Counted from the first letter of the stretch, positions 53,070 to 60,883 are shown. The stretch is 64,000 nt of DNA from Aldehydirespirator sp965261105 (GCA_965261105.1 CBDHCM010000006.1:4570122-4634121), one strand, 5' to 3'. The notes: generated by a model not told the origin, from the letters alone. A program made the numbers and translations.

Positions 53070-53099
53070 TTTATACGTTATCGATCCTTTTACAGTCAA
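53070..53099 (-). promoter_or_regulatory. Sigma-70-type promoter of kamA
   Basis: On the minus strand TTGACT (53099-53094), an 18-nt spacer and TATAAA (53075-53070) lie with the -10 only 16 nt before the kamA ATG. The transcript would have a very short leader, which agrees with the absence of a Shine-Dalgarno. The surrounding DNA is unusually A/T-rich for this genome. Confidence 0.7.
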
Positions 53100-53106
53100 T
53101 TCACTG

Positions 53107-53139
53107 GACTGTCCACAGTCCGACCCTAACCTGAGGGTA
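53107..53139. promoter_or_regulatory. Two small hairpins in the kamA-serS divergent region
   Basis: GGACTG-TCCA-CAGTCC (53107-53122) and ACCCT-AACCTG-AGGGT (53124-53139) are consecutive short inverted repeats about 100 bp before the serS ATG. They could be in the serS leader or be protein-binding sites. No T-box consensus is recognisable. Confidence 0.35.
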
Positions 53140-53238
53140 AGTGTGGATGGCCAGTTGCGCAAGTTGCACGCCCCGAGTCGGGAGCGAACCAGACGGGGGC
53201 GGTCCCGCGGCGGTGGCATCATCCGGTACCGTCGCGGG

Positions 53239-54522
53239 ATGCTTGACCTGCGCCAGTTGAGGGCTGAACCCGACACCGTCAAGGCCGCCGTGGCCCGCCG
53301 GGGCGAGCCCGCCGCGCCGCTCGATCAGGTCATCGTCCATGACGAGCGTCGGCGGGCCACCGTCAGCGAGACCGACGAGCTGAGGGCCGAGGTGAAGCGG
53401 ATCTCGGCCGAGGTCGGCGCCCTTCACCGCGACGGCCGAGCCGAGGAAGCCAGCGACCTCCGGGCTCGCAGCCGGGAGCTGGGCGCCCGCATCGACGAGC
53501 TGGCCGCGGAGGCCGAGCAGCTCTCGGAGTGGATCCGCCGCATCCTGCTGTTCGTGCCCAACATGCCCGCCGAGGACTGCCCCGACGGCTCGGGACCAGA
53601 CGACAACGTCGTCGTGCGAACGGTCGGATACGACCCCGGCGCCTACGGCGAGCACCAGCGGACGCCGCACTGGGAGATCGGAGCGGATCTCGGCATCCTC
53701 GACATCGACCGGGCCGTGCGCATGTCGGGCGCGATGTTCGCCATGTACCGCGGGCTGGGGGCCCGGCTGGTGCGGGCCCTCATCGACTACGGGCTCGACC
53801 GCAACCGCGACCTGTACGAGGAGATCAGGCCGCCCACCCTGGTGCGGACCGAGACCATGACCAGCACCGGCCACCTGCCCAAGTTCTCCGACGAGGCCTA
53901 CCAACTCGAGCGCGACGGGCTGTGGGCCATCCCCACCGCGGAGGTGCCCTTGACCTCGCTGCTGTCGGGCGAGATCGTCGAGGAGGCCGACCTGCCGGTG
54001 AGGCTGATGGGCCACACTTCGTGCTTCCGCCGCGAGGCGGGCTCAGCGGGCCGCGACACCCGCGGGCTGCTGCGAGTTCACGAGTTCGACAAGGTGGAGC
54101 TGTACGGGTTCTGCACGCCCGAGCAGGCCCACGACCTGCACGCCGAGATCCTCGAGCGGGCCGAGCGGGCCATTGCCGACCTCGGCCTGGCCCACCGGAT
54201 TCTCGACTTGTGCGCCGGCGATCTGGGCGATGCCTCGGCCCGCACGTTCGACATCGAGGTGTACGCCCCCGGGGCGGACCGCTGGCTGGAGGTGTCGAGC
54301 GTGTCGTGGTGCCGCGACTACCAGGCCCGGCGGGCCAACGTCCGGTACCGCCCAGCCGCCGGGGGCCGCCCCCAGATGGTGCACAGCCTCAACGGCTCGG
54401 GCGTGGCCGTGCCCCGGGTATGGGCCGCGCTGGTTGAGACCTACCGCCGGCCCGACGGCTCGATAGCGGTCCCGGAAGCCCTGCACCCCTACATGGGCGC
54501 CGTGACCGTCATCGGCAAGTAG
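53239..54522 (+). CDS. serS: Seryl-tRNA synthetase
   Basis: 427 residues. The N-terminal coiled-coil arm that grips the tRNA-Ser long variable arm is clear (residues ~30-105, VSETDELRAEVKRISAEVGA and onward). The class II catalytic core has motif 2 (SCFRREAGSAGRDTRGLLRV, then HEFDKVE) and motif 3 near the end (SLNGSGVAVPRVWAALVE, with the usual R). ATG 53239 gives the conserved MLDLRQLRAEPD start; the frame is open upstream through the divergent promoter region and is not coding there. Confidence 0.96.
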   Translation: MLDLRQLRAEPDTVKAAVARRGEPAAPLDQVIVHDERRRATVSETDELRAEVKRISAEVGALHRDGRAEEASDLRARSRELGARIDELAAEAEQLSEWIRRILLFVPNMPAEDCPDGSGPDDNVVVRTVGYDPGAYGEHQRTPHWEIGADLGILDIDRAVRMSGAMFAMYRGLGARLVRALIDYGLDRNRDLYEEIRPPTLVRTETMTSTGHLPKFSDEAYQLERDGLWAIPTAEVPLTSLLSGEIVEEADLPVRLMGHTSCFRREAGSAGRDTRGLLRVHEFDKVELYGFCTPEQAHDLHAEILERAERAIADLGLAHRILDLCAGDLGDASARTFDIEVYAPGADRWLEVSSVSWCRDYQARRANVRYRPAAGGRPQMVHSLNGSGVAVPRVWAALVETYRRPDGSIAVPEALHPYMGAVTVIGK

Positions 54523-54591
54523 ACGGTCCCAGGAGGTTGAAGATGGCGGGAACCATCACCTGGATCGATCCGGTGCGTGTGGATCAGCACT

Positions 54592-54714
54592 ATGGGCGAC
54601 GAGACCCCCATCTACCTCCCTCCCGAAGAGGTGATGGACCTCCTGCCTGGACGCTGGACGGCGACGGGCAGCTACGCAGGCACCGGCCTGTGGCTGGTCG
54701 CCCGCCGCGACTAG
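54592..54714 (+). CDS. Small hypothetical ORF after serS
   Basis: 40 codons from ATG 54592, product MGDETPIYLPPEEVMDLLPG continuing RWTATGSY and ending WLVARRD. Codons end mostly in G/C as in real genes here. A strong AGGAGGT at 54531 precedes a different frame (ATG 54543, MAGTITWIDPVRVDQHY), which would join this frame after a single shift, so the two may be a broken small gene. Function unknown. Confidence 0.35.
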   Translation: MGDETPIYLPPEEVMDLLPGRWTATGSYAGTGLWLVARRD

Positions 54715-54840
54715 CCGGCCGCGGCCAGTCCTGCGGCCGCGGCACCGAGTCCGAGGATCAGCGTGGTGGCCACGTAGGCGGCAGCCCTGGCCGGGCCGGC
54801 GGCCCAGAGGTTCCGGATGGGCGCACTGCGGCAACCTACT
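54712..54840 (-). pseudogene. Fragment of a membrane protein C-terminus
   Basis: The minus frame reads RNLWAAGPARAAAYVATTLI, continuing LGLGAAAAGLAAAG to a TAG at 54712. It looks like a final membrane helix with codon use typical of this genome, but it has no start codon before the pdxH start on the other strand. Probably a remnant; the parent family is not identified. Confidence 0.3.
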
Positions 54841-54871
54841 GGCGCCTCGCGAGCCCCCGTAGAGTCCGAGC

Positions 54872-55522
54872 ATGGATCTTGCCCAGAGGCGCGAGCAGTA
54901 CTCCGAGGCTGGGCTCAGCGAGGACGATGTCGCCGACGATCCCATCGTGCAGTTCAGGCGCTGGTTCGACGAGTGGCTGGTGATCAAGCCCTACGACGTC
55001 AATGCGGTGATCTTGGCCACCACCGATGCCGACGGTTGGCCCTCGGCGCGGGCGGTGCTGTTGAAGGGGCTGGATGAGCGGGGCTTCGTGTTCCACACCA
55101 ACCGCCTCTCGGCCAAGGGACTGGACCTGGACCGGTCGCATCGGGCCGCGCTGTGCTTCCTGTGGCACCCGCTGGAGCGCCAGGTTCGGGTGACGGGAAC
55201 GGTGGAGCACCTGCCCGACGATGAGAGCGACGCCTACTTCGCGTCGCGGCCCCGCGGTGCCCAGATCGCGGCGAGCGCGTCGCCCCAGTCCCGGGTGATC
55301 GCCGACAGAGCCGAGTTGGAGCGCCTCACCGCCGCGGCCGAGGCCCTCTGCGGTGCCGAGGCTGCCGTGCCCCGGCCCCCGCATTGGGGCGGGTATCAGG
55401 TGAGGCCGCTAGAGGTCGAGTTCTGGCAGGGCCGCCGCAGCCGCATGCACGACCGGCTGCGCTACCGCCGCTCGGACTTCGCCTCTGGTGCGAAGTGGGT
55501 GATCGAGCGCCTCGCCCCCTGA
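54872..55522 (+). CDS. pdxH: Pyridoxamine 5'-phosphate oxidase
   Basis: 216 residues, normal length. FMN and substrate motifs are visible: DPIVQFRRWFDEW, SARAVLLKGLDERGFVFHTN, LDRSHRAALCFLWHPLERQV, RPRGAQIAASASPQS and the C-terminal signature VEFWQGRRSRMHDRLRYRR. It makes pyridoxal 5'-phosphate, the cofactor required by KamA-type enzymes nearby and by many transaminases. It appears monocistronic, followed by a convergent gene. Confidence 0.95.
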   Translation: MDLAQRREQYSEAGLSEDDVADDPIVQFRRWFDEWLVIKPYDVNAVILATTDADGWPSARAVLLKGLDERGFVFHTNRLSAKGLDLDRSHRAALCFLWHPLERQVRVTGTVEHLPDDESDAYFASRPRGAQIAASASPQSRVIADRAELERLTAAAEALCGAEAAVPRPPHWGGYQVRPLEVEFWQGRRSRMHDRLRYRRSDFASGAKWVIERLAP

Positions 55523-55558
55523 GGCTTCACTCCGAGGACCCAGAGGGCGGACCGTGGC

Positions 55559-56176
55559 CTACTGCTCGGTCCAGGACTCGACCGCGCCGACCAGTGCGTC
55601 GATGAGGGTGCCGACCTGGGGAGCCCGCGGAGTTCCCTCGTGGTCGGACCAGTTGCGGGCCTGCTTGTTCCAGCGGATGGTCGGGGGCAGCTCCAGCTGC
55701 ACTCCGGCGTTGGGGGGCAGGTTCACCGGGTTGGCCTCGTGCAGGCCCCGAAGTCCCCGCGGGATGTCTTCGAGATCGTCGAGGACGCCGTATGCGGACG
55801 GCAGCGCCGCTCGCAGGTGACCGGCCAGATGGCCGGCGAGCCGGCGGTTGCGCCCTCCCAGCAGCACGTTCCAGAACTGGGTCTCGCGGCCGTAGCCGTG
55901 CACTGCGATGACCGTGTGGACGCGGTCTAGGAACTCCTTGAGCCTGTCGGAGTGCTCGGGCCCGATGGTGATGGAGGGCACGTGCTCCCGCAGGGGCGCG
56001 TGCTGGATGACCGCGTACACCGATGCCCCGCTGCGTTCGGCCGCCTCCCGGGCGATCACGTCGGTGGTGCGCTCCAGGTTGCCGCCGTGGAACGCCATCA
56101 GCCCGAACCGGCCCCGCAGCTCGCACACCTCGTCCACGTCCGGGCGGGCGATGAGGGACGCAAACCCGATGGTCAC
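55559..56176 (-). CDS. Poly-gamma-glutamate hydrolase family protein
   Basis: 205 residues. The zinc-site pattern LMAFHGGNLERTTDVIAREA, a later VHTVIAVHGYGR and an RNRRLAGHL block fit the family of phage-type poly-gamma-glutamate hydrolases (PF05908). The family hydrolyses gamma-glutamyl polymers. No signal peptide is seen, so it may act inside the cell or on phage-like capsules. It follows ccdA on the same strand with a 36-bp gap. Confidence 0.8.
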   Translation of the reverse strand: MTIGFASLIARPDVDEVCELRGRFGLMAFHGGNLERTTDVIAREAAERSGASVYAVIQHAPLREHVPSITIGPEHSDRLKEFLDRVHTVIAVHGYGRETQFWNVLLGGRNRRLAGHLAGHLRAALPSAYGVLDDLEDIPRGLRGLHEANPVNLPPNAGVQLELPPTIRWNKQARNWSDHEGTPRAPQVGTLIDALVGAVESWTEQ

Positions 56177-56212
56177 CTCAGCAGCCGAGGACTCGGTTTG
56201 ACCTGCCGGTCC

Positions 56213-57349
56213 TCAGCTTCGGACCGCGCTTCTTCCCAACCGGTGCGCATAAGCCCTGCGAACAGTACGGACCAGAATCCAAACGACCAGCGCGGTGAAC
56301 AGGATTTCCAGCGCGACGCCGAAGCGGGCGGGGTCGGTGAACCAGTGCCCGACCCGCAGCGGCCAACCGGCCACGAATCGCACAACCGGCAACAGCACGA
56401 AGTCGCCCCGGTTGAAGTAGAGCTCCACCACCAGATAGAGCGCTGCGTACACCGCGGTCACCAAGCGGCTAACCAGCACGCGGGACTCGCCCTGGCGCCA
56501 GGCCATCACCAGCGCTCCGATCACCCCAAGGGCGCACAGCACGCCGAGACGCTCCGCGGTGGCGTGGTCGATCCAGTTGGTTACCGCCGCCTGGAACTCG
56601 GTGAACTTCTCCACCAGGACGTTCCTGGCCAGCGGATCGTCCATTATCTGCAGCTCCCACCAGCCGTAGTTGGCCACGTAGACCCCGGACGCGATCAGCA
56701 CCAGCCCCGAGATCGGGTTGATCCAACGGAACATCTTGCGCATCGCGGGAACCACGCTGGAGCGGGCCAGGGCCAGCGCCAGGGTCAGGAACGTCATGAC
56801 CGCGCCCATGCCGATCCCGTAGGCCACGAAGTTGGCCGTGCCGTTGGCTACGCCGTCGGCCGAGAAACTCGCGGCGACGGCCGCGACGAACAGGCCGATC
56901 GTGCACGACAGCGACGCCACCGCGTAGCTGACGCCGAACATGAACATCGACCCCAGGCCCCGGCTGCCGGTGCCCCGGCTCATCTTGGGCAGCCGCAGGT
57001 TGACCGCCCGCCCGGTCAGCATCCACACGCCCAGCAACGCCATGGCCACGCCGATGGCGATGGTCACGTAGCCGATGTGTTCGAGCACGCTGCCCTGGCT
57101 GAGCACTGTCTCGAACAGCACGCCGAAGGCGCCGAACACGGCCACGAAGCCGGCGGTGAGCGTCAGCGCCACACCAATGGCCCGCAACATCGCGCCCAGC
57201 GCCTGAGCGCCCGAGGACGGCTGCGAACCCTTGGATTGCTCTACGCCGACAAAATACGACAGGTAGGCGGGCAGCAGAGCGAAGCCGCACGGGTTGAAGG
57301 CGGCGACCAGCCCCAGCGAGAAGGGATAGGCGAGCGCAGCCCAGTCCAT
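56213..57349 (-). CDS. ccdA: CcdA-type cytochrome c biogenesis transmembrane protein
   Basis: 378 residues, with more helices than minimal CcdA. The N-terminal part is a CcdA/DsbD unit: FNPCGFALLPAYLSYFVG holds the first redox cysteine and VASLSCTIGLFVAAVA the second. The C-terminal ~130 residues add extra helices of unknown role. It transfers electrons from cytoplasmic thioredoxin to periplasmic thiol proteins such as the TlpA-like product of the preceding gene, for haem attachment to cytochrome c (for example the ctaC haem domain). Confidence 0.9.
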   Translation of the reverse strand: MDWAALAYPFSLGLVAAFNPCGFALLPAYLSYFVGVEQSKGSQPSSGAQALGAMLRAIGVALTLTAGFVAVFGAFGVLFETVLSQGSVLEHIGYVTIAIGVAMALLGVWMLTGRAVNLRLPKMSRGTGSRGLGSMFMFGVSYAVASLSCTIGLFVAAVAASFSADGVANGTANFVAYGIGMGAVMTFLTLALALARSSVVPAMRKMFRWINPISGLVLIASGVYVANYGWWELQIMDDPLARNVLVEKFTEFQAAVTNWIDHATAERLGVLCALGVIGALVMAWRQGESRVLVSRLVTAVYAALYLVVELYFNRGDFVLLPVVRFVAGWPLRVGHWFTDPARFGVALEILFTALVVWILVRTVRRAYAHRLGRSAVRS

Positions 57350-57435
57350 GGTTCTACGGTCTGGCCGCGGCGTGGAGTTCCATGGTTCTACGGTCTAGCC
57401 GCCGCGTGGAGTTCCATGGTTCTACGGTCTAGCCG
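57347..57435 (-). repeat. Tandemly duplicated stop-start junction between tlpA-like and ccdA
   Basis: Two 34-bp units (57347-57380, 57381-57414) and a 21-bp partial unit. On the minus strand each unit contains AGACCGTAG and then ATGGA, so the stop of the TlpA-like gene and a start codon are repeated. Two 9-codon mini-ORFs (MELHAAARP) lie between the TlpA-like stop and the ccdA ATG, each flanked by TAG AACC ATG. Confidence 0.9.
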
Positions 57436-58051
57436 ATACGCCGAGCGTATCCTCGATGAGTTCGGCCAGAGCCTCGGCGTCCAGTGCTCCTGCGAAGGTG
57501 TCGAGCAGCTCGCCGGAGGGTGACACGAAGGCGGTGGTGGGCATGGCGATGCTGCCGGTTGCGCCGTACACCTCCAGGTCGAGGTCCCAGCCCACGTCGT
57601 AGGTGACGCCGGCGGACTCCACCAGGGCGAGGGCGTCGGTTGGCGATTGGTCCTGTGATAGCCCGAGAAACGCCACCTGGCCGTCGAGCCGCTCGAACAC
57701 GTCTTGGAACTCCGGCATCTCCCTCACGCAGGGCGGGCACCACGACGCGAAGAAGTTGACCACCAGCGGCGTGCCCTCGTAGCCGGCGAGGGTGCTGCTG
57801 TCGCCGTCGAAGAGGTCGAAGGTGAGGTCGGAGAGGTCGGTGCCGTCGGACGCCTCGGGCGAGATGTCGGCGTCCGCGACGAAGTCCGGGCTGTCCTGGC
57901 TCAGAACGATCTTGGGTGTCTCGTCGTCGTTGCCCGAGGTCACGGTGCCGGCGCCGTCTCCACAGGCGCCCGCCGTCAAGGCCAGCAGGGCGGCGAGACC
58001 GGTGTTTAGGCGGGCTCTGACCGCCGCTCGCAGAGACGGTGCGACCCTCAT
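57422..58051 (-). CDS. TlpA/ResA-like thiol-disulfide lipoprotein
   Basis: 209 residues. A lipoprotein signal ends in LTAGAC. The thioredoxin-fold domain has the WCPPC active site (FFASWCPPCVREMPEFQDVF) and cis-Pro region SIAMPTTAFV. It reduces apocytochrome c or other periplasmic thiols and is recharged by CcdA, the next gene. The ATG overlaps the TGA of the frame carried by repeat copy 5. Its last codons (ARP and TAG) belong to the duplicated junction. Confidence 0.9.
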   Translation of the reverse strand: MRVAPSLRAAVRARLNTGLAALLALTAGACGDGAGTVTSGNDDETPKIVLSQDSPDFVADADISPEASDGTDLSDLTFDLFDGDSSTLAGYEGTPLVVNFFASWCPPCVREMPEFQDVFERLDGQVAFLGLSQDQSPTDALALVESAGVTYDVGWDLDLEVYGATGSIAMPTTAFVSPSGELLDTFAGALDAEALAELIEDTLGVSARP

Positions 58052-58148
58052 GACCCAGCCGACCGTACCGGCATGGGCACCGGGACGATCAGGCCGCGTC
58101 GGCCGATCCCTCGGGCGGATCGAACCCGGGGCGATCGCGTGCCTGCAG

Positions 58149-58290
58149 AAGACCGAGCGGATGGGTCGCCGCCTCGCGGTGCAGCGCTTGTTTCCCGCTC
58201 TTGTTCGCTGCGCTCACGGGCCGCTCGGGCCACGGCCTCGCTCATCGCCCTGCGAACTCTCTGCGAACTGTGGGCCATCCGCTCGGCCTC
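58149..58290 (-). repeat. Dispersed SEAVARAARERSEQERE element, copy 5 (with terminal inverted repeats)
   Basis: The most complete copy. Minus-strand leader GAGGCCGAGCGGATGG ends at 58290 and the core spans about 58194-58242. The 12-bp CCGAGCGGATGG occurs in opposite orientation at both ends (58153-58164 and 58275-58286). A 76-codon minus frame (58048-58278) runs through SEAVARAARERSEQERET and stops in the ATGA that starts the TlpA-like gene. In another frame the element forms the last ~24 residues of the metallo-hydrolase. Confidence 0.9.
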
Positions 58291-59368
58291 TGAGCCGGTA
58301 GCACAGCAGTCCGTCGGGGTCGCTGCTGCTCTCGGCCTCGCCGATCACCCGCAGGTGCTCGAGATGGGCGAACGTCTCGCTGGCGGCCATGCCGCCCCAG
58401 GCCCGCTCGGAGAACAGTTCCTTCATGTACGCCTCCACCGGAGCGTTGCCGAGCGCGGCCGCCGCGGCCCGCAGCACGTCGAGCCGCTCGACGTGGTGGC
58501 GGCAGATGCTGGCGGTGCGGCCCCGGAGGTCGGTGAAGGGGTGGCCGTGGGCGGGCAGGCAGACCTTGACGCCCTCGAAGGCACCCACCCGGGCCAGGGA
58601 CGCGAAGAAGGCCGCGAGGGGGTCGTCGATGTCGGTCGAGCCCGCGATGTGGGGTGTGATGGTGGGCAGCACGTGGTCGCCCGACAGCAGCACGCCCTCG
58701 GCCGGGTCCCACAGGCACAGGTGATCGGTGGTGTGGCCGGGGGTGTGCACCGCGAACCACTCGCGTCCGGCCAGGCGCACGGCGTCGCCGTCGGCGACGC
58801 GGATGGTCGGCTCCGGCACCCGGAAGCGGGGCGTCTGGCCCGCGGCGCTGGTCTGGATGAAGAGCCTGATGGCCTCGTCGGGCGGTGGCTCGCGCCCGGT
58901 CCCCCAAGCGGTCTTGCCCAGATTCCGCAGCTTCTCCTTCCACAGTTCCACCAGCGCATCCGGGCCCAGTTCCAGCAGCTCCAGATCGATGTCCGCGTTG
59001 GCGCCGTCGGCCGCGGGGCTGGACATGAAAGCGGCGTGGGCCAGCAGCTCGGCGCCGGTCTCCTCGCGCAGTTGGTGGCTGCCGCCGTAGTGGTCGGGAT
59101 GGGAGTGGGTGATGATGGTCGTGTGCACCCGTCTCAGGGGGATGCCGGCCTGGCGGAGCCGGTCGACCAGCGCCGACCACGACTCGTTGCCGGGCAGGCC
59201 CGGATCGACCAGCGCCGCGCCGTCCGAGTCGATCAGGGCGTAGCAGTTGACATGGCCGAGGCCCGGCATGCTCACCGGCAGCTGCAGCCGCAGCACTCCG
59301 GGCGCCACCTCGGTTACTTCGGTCGACGCTGGCTCCTGCTCCTGCTTCCTGTGTGTCTTCACGCTCAT
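58214..59368 (-). CDS. MBL-fold metallo-hydrolase (glyoxalase II-like)
   Basis: 384 residues. The zinc motif ITHSHPDHYGG gives H88, H90, D92 and H93; HTPGHTTDHLCL, SGDHVLP and CLPAHGHPF supply the remaining ligands. The C-terminal helical domain resembles the LACTB2/glyoxalase II-like hydrolases. The substrate is unknown. The last residues (RADGPQFAES ... GRGPSGP) are encoded by the dispersed element, so the original C-terminus has probably been replaced. ATG overlaps the orn stop (ATGA). Confidence 0.88.
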   Translation of the reverse strand: MSVKTHRKQEQEPASTEVTEVAPGVLRLQLPVSMPGLGHVNCYALIDSDGAALVDPGLPGNESWSALVDRLRQAGIPLRRVHTTIITHSHPDHYGGSHQLREETGAELLAHAAFMSSPAADGANADIDLELLELGPDALVELWKEKLRNLGKTAWGTGREPPPDEAIRLFIQTSAAGQTPRFRVPEPTIRVADGDAVRLAGREWFAVHTPGHTTDHLCLWDPAEGVLLSGDHVLPTITPHIAGSTDIDDPLAAFFASLARVGAFEGVKVCLPAHGHPFTDLRGRTASICRHHVERLDVLRAAAAALGNAPVEAYMKELFSERAWGGMAASETFAHLEHLRVIGEAESSSDPDGLLCYRLRGRADGPQFAESSQGDERGRGPSGP

Positions 59369-59919
59369 GGCGCACTCTCGGCGTTGCCGCCGATGAACCC
59401 GGCCCGGCGGTACCAGCGCAGCTCTTCGAGGCTCTCGATGATGTCGTCGAGGGCCCGGTGGCCCGCGGCTTTAGCCGGTGCGCCCTCATATACCGATGGT
59501 TGCCAGCGGCGGGCCAGCTCTTTCACGGTCGACACGTCGATCGACCGGTAGTGGAGGAAGTCTTCGATCTCCGGGAGGTGCCGAGCCAGGAACCGGCGGT
59601 CGGTGCCTATGGAGTTGCCGCACAGCGGCACGGTGCGGGGCTCGTCGATATGTGATCGCAGGAACGCGAGCACCGCGGCACCGGCGTCGGCCAGGCTCAC
59701 GGTCGACGATCTGATCCTCTCGACCAGGCCGCTGGCGGTGTGCATGGTCCGCACCGTGTCGTCCATGAGGGCCAGCACCTCCTGGGGCTGGTGGATCACA
59801 AGGCTGGGCCCGGTGGCCACCATCTGGAGGCCGTCGTCAGTGATGAGGGCCGCGATCTCGACAATGGAGTGGAGCTCGGGATCGAGGCCGGTCATCTCCA
59901 AGTCCATCCAGGCGAGCAC
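59365..59919 (-). CDS. orn: Oligoribonuclease
   Basis: 184 residues, DEDDh exonuclease. Motifs are LAWMDLEMTGLDPELHSIVE (Exo I), GNSIGTDRRFLARHLPE (Exo II), YRSIDVSTVKELARRW and HRALDDIIESLEELRWYR (Exo III). It degrades 2-5 nt RNA ends and pGpG. The gene ends in the ATGA shared with the metallo-hydrolase. Confidence 0.96.
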   Translation of the reverse strand: MLAWMDLEMTGLDPELHSIVEIAALITDDGLQMVATGPSLVIHQPQEVLALMDDTVRTMHTASGLVERIRSSTVSLADAGAAVLAFLRSHIDEPRTVPLCGNSIGTDRRFLARHLPEIEDFLHYRSIDVSTVKELARRWQPSVYEGAPAKAAGHRALDDIIESLEELRWYRRAGFIGGNAESAP

Positions 59920-59971
59920 CGCGGCAGGATAACGACCCGGTTGGACGGGGCGGCTCCGCTACTCTCGGCCG

Positions 59972-60409
59972 GTGCTTGAGGTTCCCATAGTCCGGCTTGA
60001 TCCCGACCTGCCCGTTCCCGGCTATGCCCGCCCGGGCGATGCCGGCATCGACCTGGTGGCCCGCACCTCCACGGTTCTGGTTGCTGGAGGGGGCCGGGCC
60101 CTGGTGCCTACCGGTGTGGCCGTTTCCTTGCCGGAGGGCTGCGCCGGCTTCGTGCTCCCCCGCAGCGGACTCGCCCTGAATCACGGTGTGACCTGCCTGA
60201 ACGCGCCCGGCCTGATCGATTCCGGCTACCGGGGCGAGCTGAAGGTGGTGCTGGTGAACACCGACCCATCCGAGCCGTTCACCGTGGAGCGGGGCGAGCG
60301 CATCGCCCAGCTGGTGGTGATGGCGGTGGAGCAGGTTCGCCTGGTGGAGGTGGACAACCTCGACCCGTCGACGCGCGGCGACCAGGGCTTCGGCTCGACC
60401 GGTCGCTGA
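59972..60409 (+). CDS. dut: dUTP diphosphatase
   Basis: 145 residues, trimeric dUTPase. All five motifs can be followed: PGDAGIDLVAR, PRSGLALNHGV, NAPGLIDSGYRGELKVVLVN, RGERIAQLVV and the C-terminal RGDQGFGSTGR that closes on the substrate. It hydrolyses dUTP to dUMP. GTG start, divergent from orn. The last four codons are inside the first unit of the 42-bp tandem array. Confidence 0.96.
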   Translation: MLEVPIVRLDPDLPVPGYARPGDAGIDLVARTSTVLVAGGGRALVPTGVAVSLPEGCAGFVLPRSGLALNHGVTCLNAPGLIDSGYRGELKVVLVNTDPSEPFTVERGERIAQLVVMAVEQVRLVEVDNLDPSTRGDQGFGSTGR

Positions 60410-60883
60410 GCTCTTAGGCCGTCGGGCCCGGGTAATTCGATCGGTCGCTGAGCTCTTGGGCCGTCGGGCCCGGGTAATTCGATCGGTCGCTGAGCTCTTG
60501 GGCCGTCGGGCCCGGGTAATTCGATCGGTCGCTGAGCTCTTGGGCCGTCGGGCCCGGGTAATTCGATCGGTCGCTGAGCTCTTGGGCCGTCGGGCCCGGG
60601 TAATTCGATCGGTCGCTGAGCTCTTGGGCCGTCGGGCCCGGGTAATTCGATCGGTCGCTGAGCTCTTGGGCCGTCGGGCCCGGGTAATTCGATCGGTCGC
60701 TGAGCTCTTGGGCCGTCGGGCCCGGGTAATTCGATCGGTCGCTGAGCTCTTGGGCCGTCGGGCCCGGGTAATTCGATCGGTCGCTGAGCTCTTGGGCCGT
60801 CGGGCCCGGGTAATTCGATCGGTCGCTGAGCTCTTGGGCCGTCGGGCCCGGGTAATTCGATCGGTCGCTGAGCTCTTGGGCCG
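60396..60883. repeat. 42-bp tandem array C, eleven copies, dut 3' end into next gene
   Basis: Eleven complete 42-bp units from 60396 plus a 26-bp partial unit, almost identical except that the first has CTTAGG where the others have CTTGGG. The unit starts in the last codons of dut and includes its TGA. On the minus strand the array is read as PTAQELSDRSNYPG repeats, and the single change in unit 1 creates the stop codon of that gene. Confidence 0.95.

Noticed and set aside
53107..53238. T-box riboswitch ahead of serS
   Set aside because: No T-box consensus or long leader; only two short hairpins are present.
60396..60883. CRISPR-like appearance of the 42-bp repeats
   Set aside because: The units are directly adjacent with no spacers and there are no cas genes; it is a simple tandem array read as protein repeats on the minus strand.
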